A stretch of 64,000 bases of DNA from Hibiscus mutabilis (lineage: Eukaryota > Streptophyta > Magnoliopsida > Malvales > Malvaceae). The notes below the pieces were generated by a model. It had not been told where the DNA came from and searched no databases. It saw only the letters and a program-made list of their open reading frames with translations. The stretch lies in the NCBI GenBank assembly GCA_019671005.1, contig CM033718.1, forward strand, positions 34,736,508 to 34,800,507. Reading direction: 5' to 3'. Numbering within the stretch: position 1 is the first letter of the stretch; every line of letters starts with the position of its first letter. The translations under genes and the position numbers were made by a program. Of the stretch, positions 10,905-21,281 are shown in pieces.

Positions 10905-11490
10905 GAACTGGCCTAACTATTCAGGCTTGAGGAGAATAGAATCTGCTTATCCTTTCGAGCATAAGGAGAATGGAACCTTTTTTTCAAAACCCGCCTATCT
11001 ATTTGAGCTTGAGAAGAATACAACCCACTTATCTATTCGAGCGTAAGGAGAATAGAACCTTCTTATCTATTCAAGTATGAGGAAGATAGAACCTTTTTGG
11101 AATTTTCCTATCTATTCAGGCTTCTGGAGAATGAAACACGCTTATCTATTCGAGCGTAAGGAGAATAGAACCTGCTTATCCATCTGAGCATGAGGAGGAT
11201 GGAACCTTTTTGGAATCTGCTTATCTATTCGAGCATGAGGAGAATAGAACCTACCTATCTATTCGGACATTAGGAGAATGGAACTTGCCTATCTATTCGG
11301 GCTTAAGGAGAATAGAACTCGCCTATCCGTTCAGGTGTAAGGAGAATGGAACCCGCCTATCCATTTAGGCATTAGGAGAATGAAACCCACTTATCCGTTC
11401 AGACATCAAGAGAATGGAACCCACCTATTCGTTCAGGCATTAGGAGAATGGAACCCGTCTATCCGTTCGGGCGAAAGGAGAATGAAACGT
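10905..11490 (+). repeat. Minisatellite in the 3' region of Ogre-type copy A
   Basis: About 15 imperfect head-to-tail units of roughly 34-42 bp built on 'cttatctattcgagc' followed by 'ataaggagaatagaac', with variants such as 'ggagaatgg' and 'cgcctatccgttcagg'. It lies just upstream of the polypurine tract and LTR. Gypsy elements of the Tat/Ogre group are known to carry hypervariable tandem repeats in this 3' region that can seed satellite DNA. Confidence 0.88.
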
Positions 11491-11560
11491 CTGGTAAGTT
11501 GCAAATCAGTGAAAATTAGTGCCTTTCGGTCTTTGCTATATCCCTGTTTCACCTGAATGA

Positions 11561-11575
11561 GCAAAGAGGGGCAGC
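11561..11575 (+). other. Polypurine tract of copy A
   Basis: 'gcaaagaggggcagc' immediately precedes the LTR start TGTTGTCAC at 11576. Confidence 0.65.
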
Positions 11576-12281
11576 TGTTGTCACTAAATTTTCACCATCT
11601 CTTCTTTTTATTTATTTATTTATTTATTTTGTTATTTAATTATTAGTATTATTAGTATTATTATTTAGCATATTGGTATTTAAAAACAAACCCCAAAAAT
11701 ACTAAAGAGTCTATTTAATATTAAATAAGATCCATGATACCTAGCTAGCCCATTTGGCCCAAATAATAAAACCCTAGCTAACCTTTTTTTAATCCTATGC
11801 GAAGCCAAATATTAGTCATTAGATCTAGGGCAAGGATGTAATGGCTCAGATTAAACCAAGGAGAAGAAGGGTTACCCTCCCTCACTCGCGCCACCACGCG
11901 CGCCTCTTCCCCGAGCGCGTGCAGGGCACACGCCTGCAGTGCAGCAGCCAAGCTGCTCAGATCCGACCCTCCAAGCGTTCTCGCTCCCCTGACCGGTGGT
12001 CTCAAGCACAACGTCAGACCATCCTGAGGTTGTCGGAAAAGCATCGTCTGCCCTATCGTGATCTGCGTCGTGCCCTCGCAACTCCTCTGGCCGAATCCAT
12101 GCAACAACAAAAGAGAAGAGTCAACCATTCGAATATGGAAAAAATGGAAAATCGACTACAAATCTGGGCGGATTGGAATCAAATGCAAAAGGAGCAACAA
12201 GTCCAAATCCGAATCATGTAAATCAACGGGATTAAGGGGATTTGTTCTTTAATTTTCTTGTATTTTTGGTAGATAAAACCC

Positions 12282-12290
12282 TATATAAAG
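12282..12290 (+). promoter_or_regulatory. TATA box of full Ogre-type LTR
   Basis: TATATAAAG in the context 'aaaccctatataaaggcccc', at the position homologous to TATAAAG at 1589-1595. Confidence 0.55.
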
Positions 12291-12729
12291 GCCCCTATTT
12301 TTCATGTAACTACACACAATCATACACAAAAAATTGTATACAACACAGTATGTACATGGATTTGAAGCAATAATAATAGAAGCAAACAAGTTTTGAGGTA
12401 TTGTTTTCATCTTTTTTCTTTTTATTTTCGAATGCATATAAAAAAGGGGATTTTCCTTACCTTTTGATCCATTGTTCATCTCAGATTCGAAGGGGTTTTG
12501 GGTTATTCGAAGAGATTTTAGGGTATTTTAAAAGAGGATTCGATTTGGGTTTTTATTTTTATTTAAAAAGGAATTTGAAGAGTTTTTTACCGACTACCGC
12601 CGTTAGACGGCGATCGGTGGAAGGCGGCCAGCACGGTGGCTGTTCTTGGTGCTCATCATCTCATGATGAACAACCAAGAACACTTGAGAAAAAGGTGGTT
12701 GGGCATTTGATCCAAATTTGTCTAAAAGG

Positions 12730-14956
12730 AAAAAATGAAATCTATTTTTAGAAAGTGGGTTTTATACCCAAAATAAAGTGGGCTTATTTACCCTTATTAC
12801 ATCCCTCCGCCCAACTCTTTTTCCCTACGCGAGTACCCATATTTTCAATTGCTTCAATTTGGTCACTGTTTTCTTTTAAATTTGGCCTCCACTTTTGTTT
12901 TGTTCTTATTTTGATTATTATTTTCAATTGTTTTTTTAATCTTTGTATGTTTTTATATTATCTTGTAGATTAATATATTTATTGTTGTAATATGTAATAA
13001 TATAAAATATACAGTGTCTCACCAAACGGAAATGATAGGTTAGCGACATGAGTGTTGGCGGTGATTGGAGTTCATTTTTTGAATGGTAAGGTTGTTAAAA
13101 TAGAATCATATTCATAAATGGACAAATAAATTGAATTTTATATGAACTTGCAAGTTCTGACACTAAAATATTTTGTAATCAGCTAGGTACCAATTTTTTG
13201 GGCGCTATAGGGGTGCTGACCCTTCCCCACGCGTAACCGACTCCCGAAATTGTTTTTTTGGTGTTTTTTGCAGACCAAAACTGTTATTTTAATAAAATAA
13301 AATGTTATATTAAAATGACCTATTTTTAGGTGATCCAATCACACATTTTAAAAGATTGGTGGCGACTTTATTTTTTTAAGTCAGGCTCAAAAGGAGGCAG
13401 ACATGCAAAGGTTTCTTGGCTTCATTTTCGAAAAGAGGTTCTAGTTTTTCAAAGGAAAAGGGATTTTGGGTTCATGTTTTCACAAAATGGGTTTTTTTGG
13501 TTTGTAAGAGGAAAAAAGACCCGTTTTGGTTCATTTTTGGGTTCGCCAGTTGCCTTCGAGCGGTGGTCGACACGGCAGAAGCATCGTCAAAATCTGAGAA
13601 ATTGGGCGTTTTCTGAGTTTAAGGTATGAATACCTGGGGGTGTTCATCAGTGAGAGGAGAGAATGGAGAGGTGTTTCAGAGCGTTTTTGAAAAAAATGGT
13701 AAAAAGTTTCCATTTTCTACAAAAAAAAATGGGCTTTATATTCTTTTTTTAAAAGGCTTATTTGCCTTTTTAAGTCCCTCTGCCCCGCTTTAATTCTACC
13801 CACAGCCATTTCGTCTTTTTAAACTACAACTGCAGTCCATGTTTTTTAAAATTCTTGCTGTTTAGCCCCTATTTCCATGCATATTTATATTCCGCCTTAT
13901 AATTTATTTTCTTTAAATTTAAGTCCTATTTTGCCTCTTTTTGTATTATTATGATATACATGTATAATGTGACCTTGGTATATGTATGTGTTATGTTAAT
14001 ATGATCTATGTTTTTTATAATTTATGTTCTTTTAGATGTATAATATATGTTTTGATTTGTGGTATGTAATATATATATATTATGTATGTTTTATGATGTA
14101 GAATATGGTGTTAATGTATATATATTCTACATGTAATATTTAATATATGGTTTTATATATAAGTGTATGCTTTCTACATTATGTAATATATAGTTCAAAA
14201 CACTATGTATATATGTATACACTATGTATTTATATAATATAGTTTATATGGTATATAATATATAGTTTTTATATATTATATAATACATGGTTTATATATA
14301 TATATGCATATATTATATGTTCTATATATATTACGTAACATATAGTTTTAATAATATATACATATATGGCTACTGCCATTTCTCTTTATATATATATATA
14401 TATCTATATTTATACATACATATATGTAAATAGATATATGTATAATACCCTATTACATAATGTGATGCTAATATATGATATTTAGAATCCTTTATTTTGT
14501 ATTTACTTTATGCCTTGGTTGGTGTTTGCCATATTCGTGTTGCTTTTTCCATATTGTTATATCTTTCATTCACAGTATTAATTGTCAATGCGGTGCCCTT
14601 CTATTCAGAGTATTACCAGTCGGAGTATTAACTCGCATGTATAACCGAATTTTGGTTTAATTGTCACTTTAACTCGCAAAATCTAATATTAACAAAGCAG
14701 TAATTAATTTGGTACCGATTTCTGGGCGTAGTGGGGGTGCAAAACCTTCCCCACTCGTAACCGACTCCCGAACCTAAAATCTCTAGTTTTATTTTCGGTG
14801 TCTAGTCTACCTAATCCAAGTGACCGGCGGCGACTCCAAGTTTTTACTCCAAATATGGTTTTAAAAGAAAAAAATCTCCTTTTTAAATAAATATTTTTAA
14901 AATGTGAGATACCTCGAACTATTTTGAGTTTTTTCAAAAAAAACGTTGCTACAGCA
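12730..14956 (+). repeat. Internal duplication within the Ogre-type LTR
   Basis: Two blocks repeat. 'tatttttagaaagtgggtttta' through 'catccctccgccc' (about 12740-12815) matches about 13700-13790. The end block 'ggtaccaattttttgggcg' through 'accgactcccgaa' (about 13188-13250) matches 14710-14773, and each is followed by a 'tccaa...ggtggcgact' segment (13335-13370 and 14812-14840). The LTR 3' half thus exists twice, separated and enlarged by the AT-rich tract. Confidence 0.7.
13960..14460. repeat. AT-dinucleotide-rich tract (TA/TATG simple sequence)
   Basis: Almost entirely A/T with many (TA)n runs, such as 14290-14305 and 14388-14402, and interspersed 'tatgt'. No coding content. It sits between the two halves of the duplicated LTR and probably expanded by slippage. 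Confidence 0.8.
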
Positions 14957-14974
14957 TGGCGACTCCGCTCGGGA
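14957..14974 (+). other. Primer binding site, tRNA-Arg type (copy B)
   Basis: TGGCGACTCCGCTCGGGA starts at the base after the LTR terminus CA. The complement ends ...GCGGAGTCGCCA, matching the acceptor end of a plant tRNA-Arg (GACTCCG...CGGAGTCGCCA) as I recall it. Ogre elements use tRNA-Arg. One position inside may be a mismatch. Confidence 0.75.
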
Positions 14975-15667
14975 ATGGTTTTGATTTTTAAAAACTAAAG
15001 TGAGTAAGGCCATTTTTCAAGAAAAAAATATATAATTACCGTTTTTTTAATATCAGAAGTTGTGAATTAAAGTGACAAATAAGTTAATATTTGTTTATTA
15101 ATGCGAGTTTATTTTAACGCATTTTAAAATTTGACATATAAACTCGTCCTTTTAAGTGGGGAAATGCTAGTGCTCCCGTGTGGATACTGTTCCTCCATAT
15201 GGGCCTAGTAAGTACCTTCTAGGCTCGTGTACCCTATATCTTCGTGAGAATATTGTTTCTTCGTACGGGTATAGCGAATGGGTCCCCCTAAATTGAACCC
15301 CGTTGAGATGAGCCTATAATGGGTGATGATCGGGGGCCTTGCTACCCTTAGTAGGGGACAACGATGACAATTTGGGTACCCTCATAGTACCAAAACTGCA
15401 TGTAGCGAATATATAAAGCCTACCCCTTTACAGCCATGCGGATAACTTAGGTGTTTTATATGGGATGCAATTAGGTTTATTTCAGGTCTTGCTTGTTTAA
15501 ATTTTTGTTCTATTTCTAGTTTTGTTTATTTATTTATTTATTTGATACTAACATATTCTTTAGTATTTTGCTTTTATGTTATTTTGCTTTTTTGTCTTCT
15601 TGCATTTACATGACATGACATAAAGGTGTTGATTCGAAGTTGTTCGCCAAATTAGAGATCTTTCATT
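14975..15667 (+). other. Untranslated leader of copy B
   Basis: About 690 bp between the primer site and ORF1, with no convincing coding frame. It contains repeated GC-balanced phrases such as 'cgtgtggatactgttcctcc' and 'cgtgagaatattgtttcttcg', which look like an internal short duplication (15175-15270). Confidence 0.5.
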
Positions 15668-16800
15668 ATGGATAAGAGGTATCTTAAGAAGGATGAGATC
15701 AACTCACAAGTTTGCATTGGTCCGAGAGCAACCAAAGGGTTCAAGGCGACAGTTTTCCAAGCTAGCGCATAGTATCGGGGTATGCTTACATGAGTCTACA
15801 ACAAAGTGACCTTAATGACTTGAAAAAGATATGGGAAAGTTGGGATTCGAGGTTGAAGAATCTGTTCCGTAATAGCAATGGTGATGTAGCCGATTTGATG
15901 TACGTTAGAATCAATGAACCCTTGTTTCGAGCTTTATTTCAGTTTTGGAACCCCGCCTTTTGCTGTTTCACTTTCAATGGGGATGACATAATGCCCACAA
16001 TCGAAGAGTACACGACACTACTTAATCACATAAATTTTTAGAAAGATTGGATTTATTCTAAGCACCCAAAATCTCAGAATTATCCCGCCAAGCTTAGGAA
16101 CATAGCCGGAATGGGTGAAGATTGGGTAAAACGCTTGATTCAAAATCAGGGTGATAGTCTTGATTTTTCATGGGAGTGCATTCGAGATGTAATACCTACA
16201 CACCTGGATGAGGTTATGAAGATGGATTTATTTTCCTTGGGGGTATATGGTTTGATAATCTTTCTGAGAGTCTTGAATGGCATCAATGTAGCTATCTTGG
16301 ATTTACTCGAACGTTAAAGAGGAAGGCGAATCCAGCACCGGCAATCTTGAACGAGACTTTTATTTATTTGAATGATATCCGAAGGCACGAGGAGGGGCAA
16401 CTTAAAGGTTGTGCTCGGTTACTTTAGGTTTGGATCCAAAGTCATTTTTGGAAAACACAGAAGAAAGTTTTACCCGATATATTCTTGGGAAGCTTTTCTC
16501 CATTACGAGAATATTTGGCCATGGAATAGCGGGAAGATTTCAACAAGAAGAAGTGGACCTTGATTCTCAAGAACCTTCAAGATAGTGACATAGTTTGGCG
16601 AGTACCTTGTCTAGGCAGTGTTACTCATTTCTTATACCGATGTGGAGATTATAATAGGCTAATGATGTTAGGTTTGCATGGGGGATTGGTTGCGCCCCTT
16701 TGTTAGTGTCAAGACAATTCAGGTCCCAACAGTTCGTTCATGTTACCTCGGGTTTGAGTCATACTAAATTTTCTTTCAAAGGTGAATTTAAAGAGAAGGT
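15668..16800 (+). pseudogene. Ogre-type ORF1: DUF7745-like (plant-mobile-domain-like) protein, broken
   Basis: An ATG at 15668 opens a short frame (MDKRYLKKDEINSQ...). The recognisable domain then lies in another frame from 15790 (MSLQQSDLNDLKKIWESWD...). It has the family hallmarks FRALFQFWNPAFCCFTFNGDD followed by TIEEYTTLL, then VIPTHLDEVM and FSLGVYGLIIFLRVL up to 16317. An in-frame TAG at 16039-16041 interrupts it, and later parts (RRHEEGQLKGCARLL, QSHFW, LYRCGDY-like pieces) are in shifted frames to about 16700. Such proteins are typical of the extra ORF upstream of gag in large plant gypsy elements; their function is unknown. Several stops and shifts rule out expression of the full protein. 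Confidence 0.72.
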
Positions 16801-16837
16801 TTAAAATGTCTCTAGGGCTTAGGATCATTGCTACCGT

Positions 16838-17959
16838 ATGAAGGTGGAGGAAGATAGCAAATGCATATTCACTTCTGATTATGATTTTTGGAGACGATGG
16901 AGGATAAATGATGAAATTCCAATGCTGGATCAAGGACCAACCATGACACTAGAAGAGCACATGAAGATAGTCCCTTCAGAAGCCGGTATTTTGAAGAGTG
17001 AATTAGAAGATGTCAAGAAAAGGATGGAAGCTTTGCAAACTGAGCATACGAGTGAGCTCTACAAGGTAAGCTTGGACGTGGATATACGTGATGGGACAAT
17101 CAATGACTTAAAGAAAGAAAATGCAGACTTGAAAGAAAAGAATACCCTCTACCAAAATGGTACCGTTAAGCTTCAAGCTTTGGTAAGAAATGCCAACTGA
17201 AAAAGATTGATAGCCATTGAGAAAGAAAGAGAAAATGGCATGCGGTTGGTCAAGGAATAAAAAGAGAAAGGAAAGCAAGCCATTGAGAAAAAAGAGGAAA
17301 GCCACAAGCTGGTCATCGGGAAAGAGAGAAAGGCTTGTAAGAGTGCAATTGATCGAGAACGGGAGAAGGCCAAGAAAGAAAAAGGAGAAAGGCAAGCAAG
17401 CAGTGGATTGGGAAAGGGAGAACAATGCCGCTTGGAAAAGAAAATCGCATGACAACAAGAATCGTCTACTAGAGATGCAAGGTCTATATAATACCACTTT
17501 TGAGAGTCTGAACAAAAGTCAAGCCCAGAATACCCTACTAGAGGCAAAGATAGTAGAGTTGGATCAGTCTCTCCAAGAATATCGCAATCCGAATGGCTTT
17601 CTTGAACTTCAAGCCAGTCAACAAGAGAATGTGATGCTCTATGCCCATATTGAGGTTTTAGAGGCAACAGTTCAAGATTACTTGGGTCAACTTACGGTTC
17701 TTGAAGAAGCTGCGGAAGGGGAGACAATTATTGGTTGAAGTGACTTCATGATGCCACCCAAATGATTCAAGACCGGGATGACTTCTACACCACTTTGATG
17801 GTTCTGGTGCAAGAGGTAACACAACACGTGAGGAATCTAGTCGCAGAAGCCAAAGCACTTCGCCCTTATATTGCTCCGGAGATGGAGGAAGCACCGAGAT
17901 TCATTCAACTACTTCAAGCTGTTGAAGAATTAGGAGTTAGGGCTAGCGCCTATCTGTAG
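16838..17959 (+). pseudogene. Coiled-coil C-terminal part of the ORF1 protein, frameshifted
   Basis: The first frame (16838-17200) begins after a WRRWRINDEIP motif and runs into heptad-rich K/E sequence (LKSELEDVKKRMEALQTEH...). Frames 17217-17738 and 17762-17959 continue K/E/Q-rich coiled coil, partly out of the original frame. The last ends with a GVRASAYL-type tail and TAG at 17957. The order (DUF7745-like domain followed by long coiled coil) matches the ORF1 product of Malvaceae-type gypsy elements as I remember it. The minus-strand S/F/L-rich frames here (17108-17667) are antisense shadows of the lysine/glutamate repeats. Confidence 0.65.
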
Positions 17960-18230
17960 GAATTTGTCTTATCTACTTTGTAATCGAGACCTCTTTATTT
18001 TCAATGAAAGTTGTTCTAGGGTGATCGCCTATGGAACCAACGTCTTTACCTATATACATTCTCTTTATTTTATTTTATCATCTATGCATACATTTCATGA
18101 CATACATACATATATCACACATTAATTAATGAAACAATAAAATTAATGATAGAAATATTGTGACAGAAAGTGAAAGTTTAATTAGCAACCATTCCGTATT
18201 CATACAATACCCGTTTGTAATCAAGAGTAA

Positions 18231-19078
18231 TGAGTGAGAGAATGGCTAAGGTGGAACAAGGTCAGAAGGACCTTGAGGTTCGTTTGGATGGGATTGAACA
18301 GAATATCAAGGATCAGATCTCACAGTCTCAAGCTTCTATCATTGCTCAGATGACCGATTTTCTAATCAATATGAAATGCAAGGAATAAATTTCTATTGAT
18401 AGCTTGAATATTGAAGAAAAAGAGGGTACTACATCTCATGTGAAGGTTCAACTAGAAATGCCAGCTCTGAAAAAAAGTGTATATCAATCTGGCAGGGGCA
18501 TCTGCCAATCATCCTATGGGGGCATCTACTAGCCACCACGTGGGAGCTTCAGCAAATCAACCCATTGATTTAGGAGCAAGTTACAAGAATGAGGTATTAG
18601 ACCTAAACATGATGAATAAGGTGGAGGAAAGGATTAGGGTCGAGATGGAAAAGAAGTATGAGGAGAGGTTTCGTTCCTTTGAAGAAAAATTCAAGACCTT
18701 GTAGGATATGGATAAGCAAGGGAATGATGCTAGTGATTTCAACAAAGGAAGTTAGAATGAAAGAAGAGAGAGTAGCAAAGGAAGGCCAAATTCAAAGGTG
18801 AGGACATTCCGTGGGAGCCAATGACCTATCCTGACATGAAAAATATTTTTGTGTTTGGTGGGATAATCAATGTGGGATATAAGATACATAAAGCTAGTCT
18901 AGAGAGTGCCAAGCTTAGTGAGGAGGAGAGGTTCAATGAGGTGTTAAAAGGGATAGACGTCAATATAATAACCGAAGATGGAAAAAACGGCAAGTTATTG
19001 GCTAGAATCCGCCCTTGCTTCCCGGGAGAGACACTCAACAATTGGAGTAGTGTGGCCTTTACTTGTAGTTTTTAGGTT
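18231..19078 (+). pseudogene. gag N-terminus and gag-pol spacer remnant of copy B
   Basis: From ATG 18231 the sequence encodes MSERMAKVEQGQKDLEVRLDGIEQNIKDQ..., a coiled coil related to the gag start at 1986 in copy A, until a stop near 18387. A G/A/S-rich stretch and an E/R-rich helix follow (18477-18704). The open frame 18821-19075 (KLLARIRPCFPGETLNNW) resembles the segment between protease and RT in these elements (recalled, not searched). The capsid domain seen in copy A at 2263 is deleted here. An additional scrap NCMNDYESNPEVDFEQPLYL is readable at about 19335-19395. Confidence 0.6.
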
Positions 19079-19500
19079 TGAATCAGAGTAATGCTCGGAA
19101 CCAACCATATTCGCTTTTGCTCGCGAGCAATGGGGATCTTTTGTAAAGGGCTTCTATATCAACTTACTTGTTTTTCAATTCAATGAAAATGATGTTTTCC
19201 ACTTTTTCTCAAATGGAAAACATCATATTTGTTGCATTCTTTTATCACATTTATTATTCCATTCCATAAATAATATCTCATTTTCTTTCCAATATACATT
19301 CATTTCAAATTTGTTTTAGGGTCCCTATTATTAACTGTATGAATGATTATGAATCTAATCCCGAGGTAGATTTTGAGCAACCCTTGTATCTAGCTTGTAA
19401 CCCCTGTGATAGTCTAGTCGCAATACCGAACTGAGCAAGCTACACTGGTTTATTGAAGAAGATCGAAAAAGTTTCACCTCGATAAACAACCATTTTTTTT
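19079..19500 (+). other. Post-gag spacer of copy B, ending in truncation
   Basis: Homologous in patches to 3010-3230 of copy A ('cttttgctcgcgagc', 'ttttgtaaagggcttctat', 'gtatgaatgattatg'). No RT or integrase follows. The family sequence fades at about 19450-19500, where a different repeat begins. Confidence 0.5.
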
Positions 19501-20192
19501 CTTTTATGTTATCTAGATGCAATATTATAACCTATGGTGAGTGATAAGGCAGCGGGTGAAAACTCAACTCAATTGGGGACATCCAAAGCACTCAATTATA
19601 ATTTAGGGACCAAATTGAAATTCTAGAAAATTAGAGGGATTTCTACCCTTTTAAGTTTACCAATCTTTAATTAGGTCCATTTAAAACATACATGTGAAAT
19701 TTTGTCTCAAACCAAGCTCATTTGCATCATCAATTAAGCATTGCCAATTTTAGGGACCAAAACATAAATCTATAAAGCTATAATGACTTACTTAAGATTT
19801 GATTTATCAATCCTCAATTAGTCAGCTTCCAAACATAGATGTCAAATTTTAGCTTAAAATGATCATCCGAACCCATCCAATTGCATACCTAACAACCAGG
19901 GACCAAAATATAACTTTAGAAACTATTTTTCAGCACAACGGATGAGTCCCCGCGAAAGGTATTGAAACCTCTCAAAGTGGTTTTGAAACCTGGGCTCCAG
20001 TAGCCAAAATTTGTCCCCTGGTTTTGAAACCTAGGGCCTGGTTTCGAAACCTGTCTATAGGTTCACAAAATTCGCACGTTCGAAACACTTCAGAACTTTC
20101 CTAAACACATTCGAAATAACCCCGAACATCATTTAAAACTCAAGCATCAATACTACAACAACATACAAACATCATAACAACCAAAGACCACT
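19501..20192. repeat. LTR-like non-coding sequence with GGTTTCGAAACC palindromes
   Basis: No gene. At 19960-20065 it holds a cluster of 'ttgaaacct', 'ttttgaaacctgg' and 'ggtttcgaaacctg' motifs, resembling the palindrome clusters in the gypsy LTRs at 21670, 56940 and 62470 in layout but not in letters. The 'ggaccaaa...' phrases (19605, 19756, 19901) recur at about 150-bp intervals. Probably part of a different LTR. Confidence 0.4.
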
Positions 20193-21132
20193 ACGATGTA
20201 AGAGCTTGTGGCTTCAAATAATCACCTGATTGGAAAGGTTGTTGCTGATACGATGACTTGTATCCTTGTTGTTGCTTGCTCTTCTTGTACGGTAAAGGGG
20301 GTTAAGAATCATCTCGTGACCTCTTCTCAAACTGGCTCGGCCTGTTAAACCTATGCAACCTCTGAGCAACTTCAGTGGAGATCGCTCGATTCACCAGCTC
20401 CTAGAAATCCTTGATCCCTAGAGCAATAAACAAAGGCCATAGTTCATCACTCAAACCTGCAATGAACATTCTACACTTCTCTTCTTCTTTCTTGATGTAT
20501 TCAGCCCAATATTTGCAATACTTGCAGAAGTCGCGGATATACTGTTCCACCAGTCTCCCACCTTGTTTTAGATGTAGAAAGATATCCCATCTCTCAGCTA
20601 GGGAATACTCACTGATGTATTTCTTCTTGAACTCTTGTAGAAAGAACTCCCAAGTTACAACTTCCTCGAGAGTGGTGAGAGTCATGGTTTCCCACCAACT
20701 TAAAGATTCATCGGTCAACAAGGCTAGAGCACACTCGAGCTTATGTTCATCCGAGCACTGTAATTGCTTGGTCAATATTTTTATTGTGATATCTAACCAG
20801 TGCTCCGCTACTTTAGGGTCTTGCTCGGCCTTACCCGAGAAAGTAGTAGCTCGATGTTGAGCTAACTTGTTGATAGGGATTGATTCACGGAAGTGGCAGC
20901 TGCAGAAAACTGTGTAGACTGCTCGGACTTAAGGGTAGCCATGAACTATTTGAACATCTCAGTCATGTTCTTATAGCACTCAAACTGAGCAGCATGTAAT
21001 ACAGGCTAAGTGTTCACTGTTCTTGCATGGGTGCTTGCGAATTAGGAGGATTCTCCCCCTTTTCCCCTTACCATTGTTCGAGGAGCCAACCGTTTTCTCA
21101 ACTTCTTCGTGAGCCTTATCGGAGTCAGACAT
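20193..21132 (-). pseudogene. Tekay/Del-like gypsy gag, truncated
   Basis: Translation from the ATG at 21130-21132 gives MSDSDKAHEEVEKTVG... The capsid domain is best preserved at 20401-20775: QLQCSDEHKLECALALLTDESLSWWETM, TWEFFLQEFKKKYISEYSLAERWDIFLHLKQG, CRMFIAGLSDELWPLF. Its sequence is very close to the gag at 55480-56381, so both belong to one family. Stops and frame changes occur at about 20980 and at 20401 (TAG after GIKDF). The reading fades at about 20193 in a Q/S-rich segment; protease and pol are missing. Its LTR lies 150 bp upstream. Confidence 0.78.
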
Positions 21133-21264
21133 CTTTACACTATAAAGGAATGAGGATTGGATTAGTCGCAAGTCGCAATATATCAAATTAAACTTCTAGG
21201 TGGCGTATGCAATGTAATAACCATGAAACAAACTTCAGTTTAGTCCTATAATTGACTAAACTCT

Positions 21265-21277
21265 AGCTCTGATACCA
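21265..21277 (-). other. Primer binding site, initiator tRNA-Met (gypsy, minus)
   Basis: On the minus strand TGGTATCAGAGCT, the canonical complement of plant initiator tRNA-Met, four bases from the LTR end at 21282. It fixes the orientation of this element. Confidence 0.9.
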
Positions 21278-21281
21278 TAAT

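Larger units (their letters stand above)
11576..14956 (+). repeat. Full Ogre/Tat-type LTR shared by copies A and B
   Basis: 3381 bp from TGTTGTCAC to ...CTACAGCA, bounded on the left by a polypurine tract and on the right by a primer binding site. It therefore serves as 3' LTR of copy A and 5' LTR of copy B. The first 890 bp match 880-1766, with the TATA box at 12282-12290. From about 12460 to the end it contains a diverged internal duplication, and 13960-14460 is an AT-dinucleotide-rich expansion. LTRs of several kb are characteristic of Ogre elements. Open frames within it (11841-12221, 12401-12751, 13330-13629 and their reverse shadows) are not considered genes. Confidence 0.82.

Noticed and set aside
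11778..12221. Frames of 116 and 126 residues in GC-richer sequence
   Set aside because: Both strands are open over the same bases, and the segment is part of the LTR and has a homologue at 1090-1510 where the frames are not kept.
17108..17667. Minus-strand S/F/L-rich frames of 135 and 164 residues that look like membrane proteins
   Set aside because: Antisense translation of the lysine/glutamate-rich coiled coil on the plus strand.
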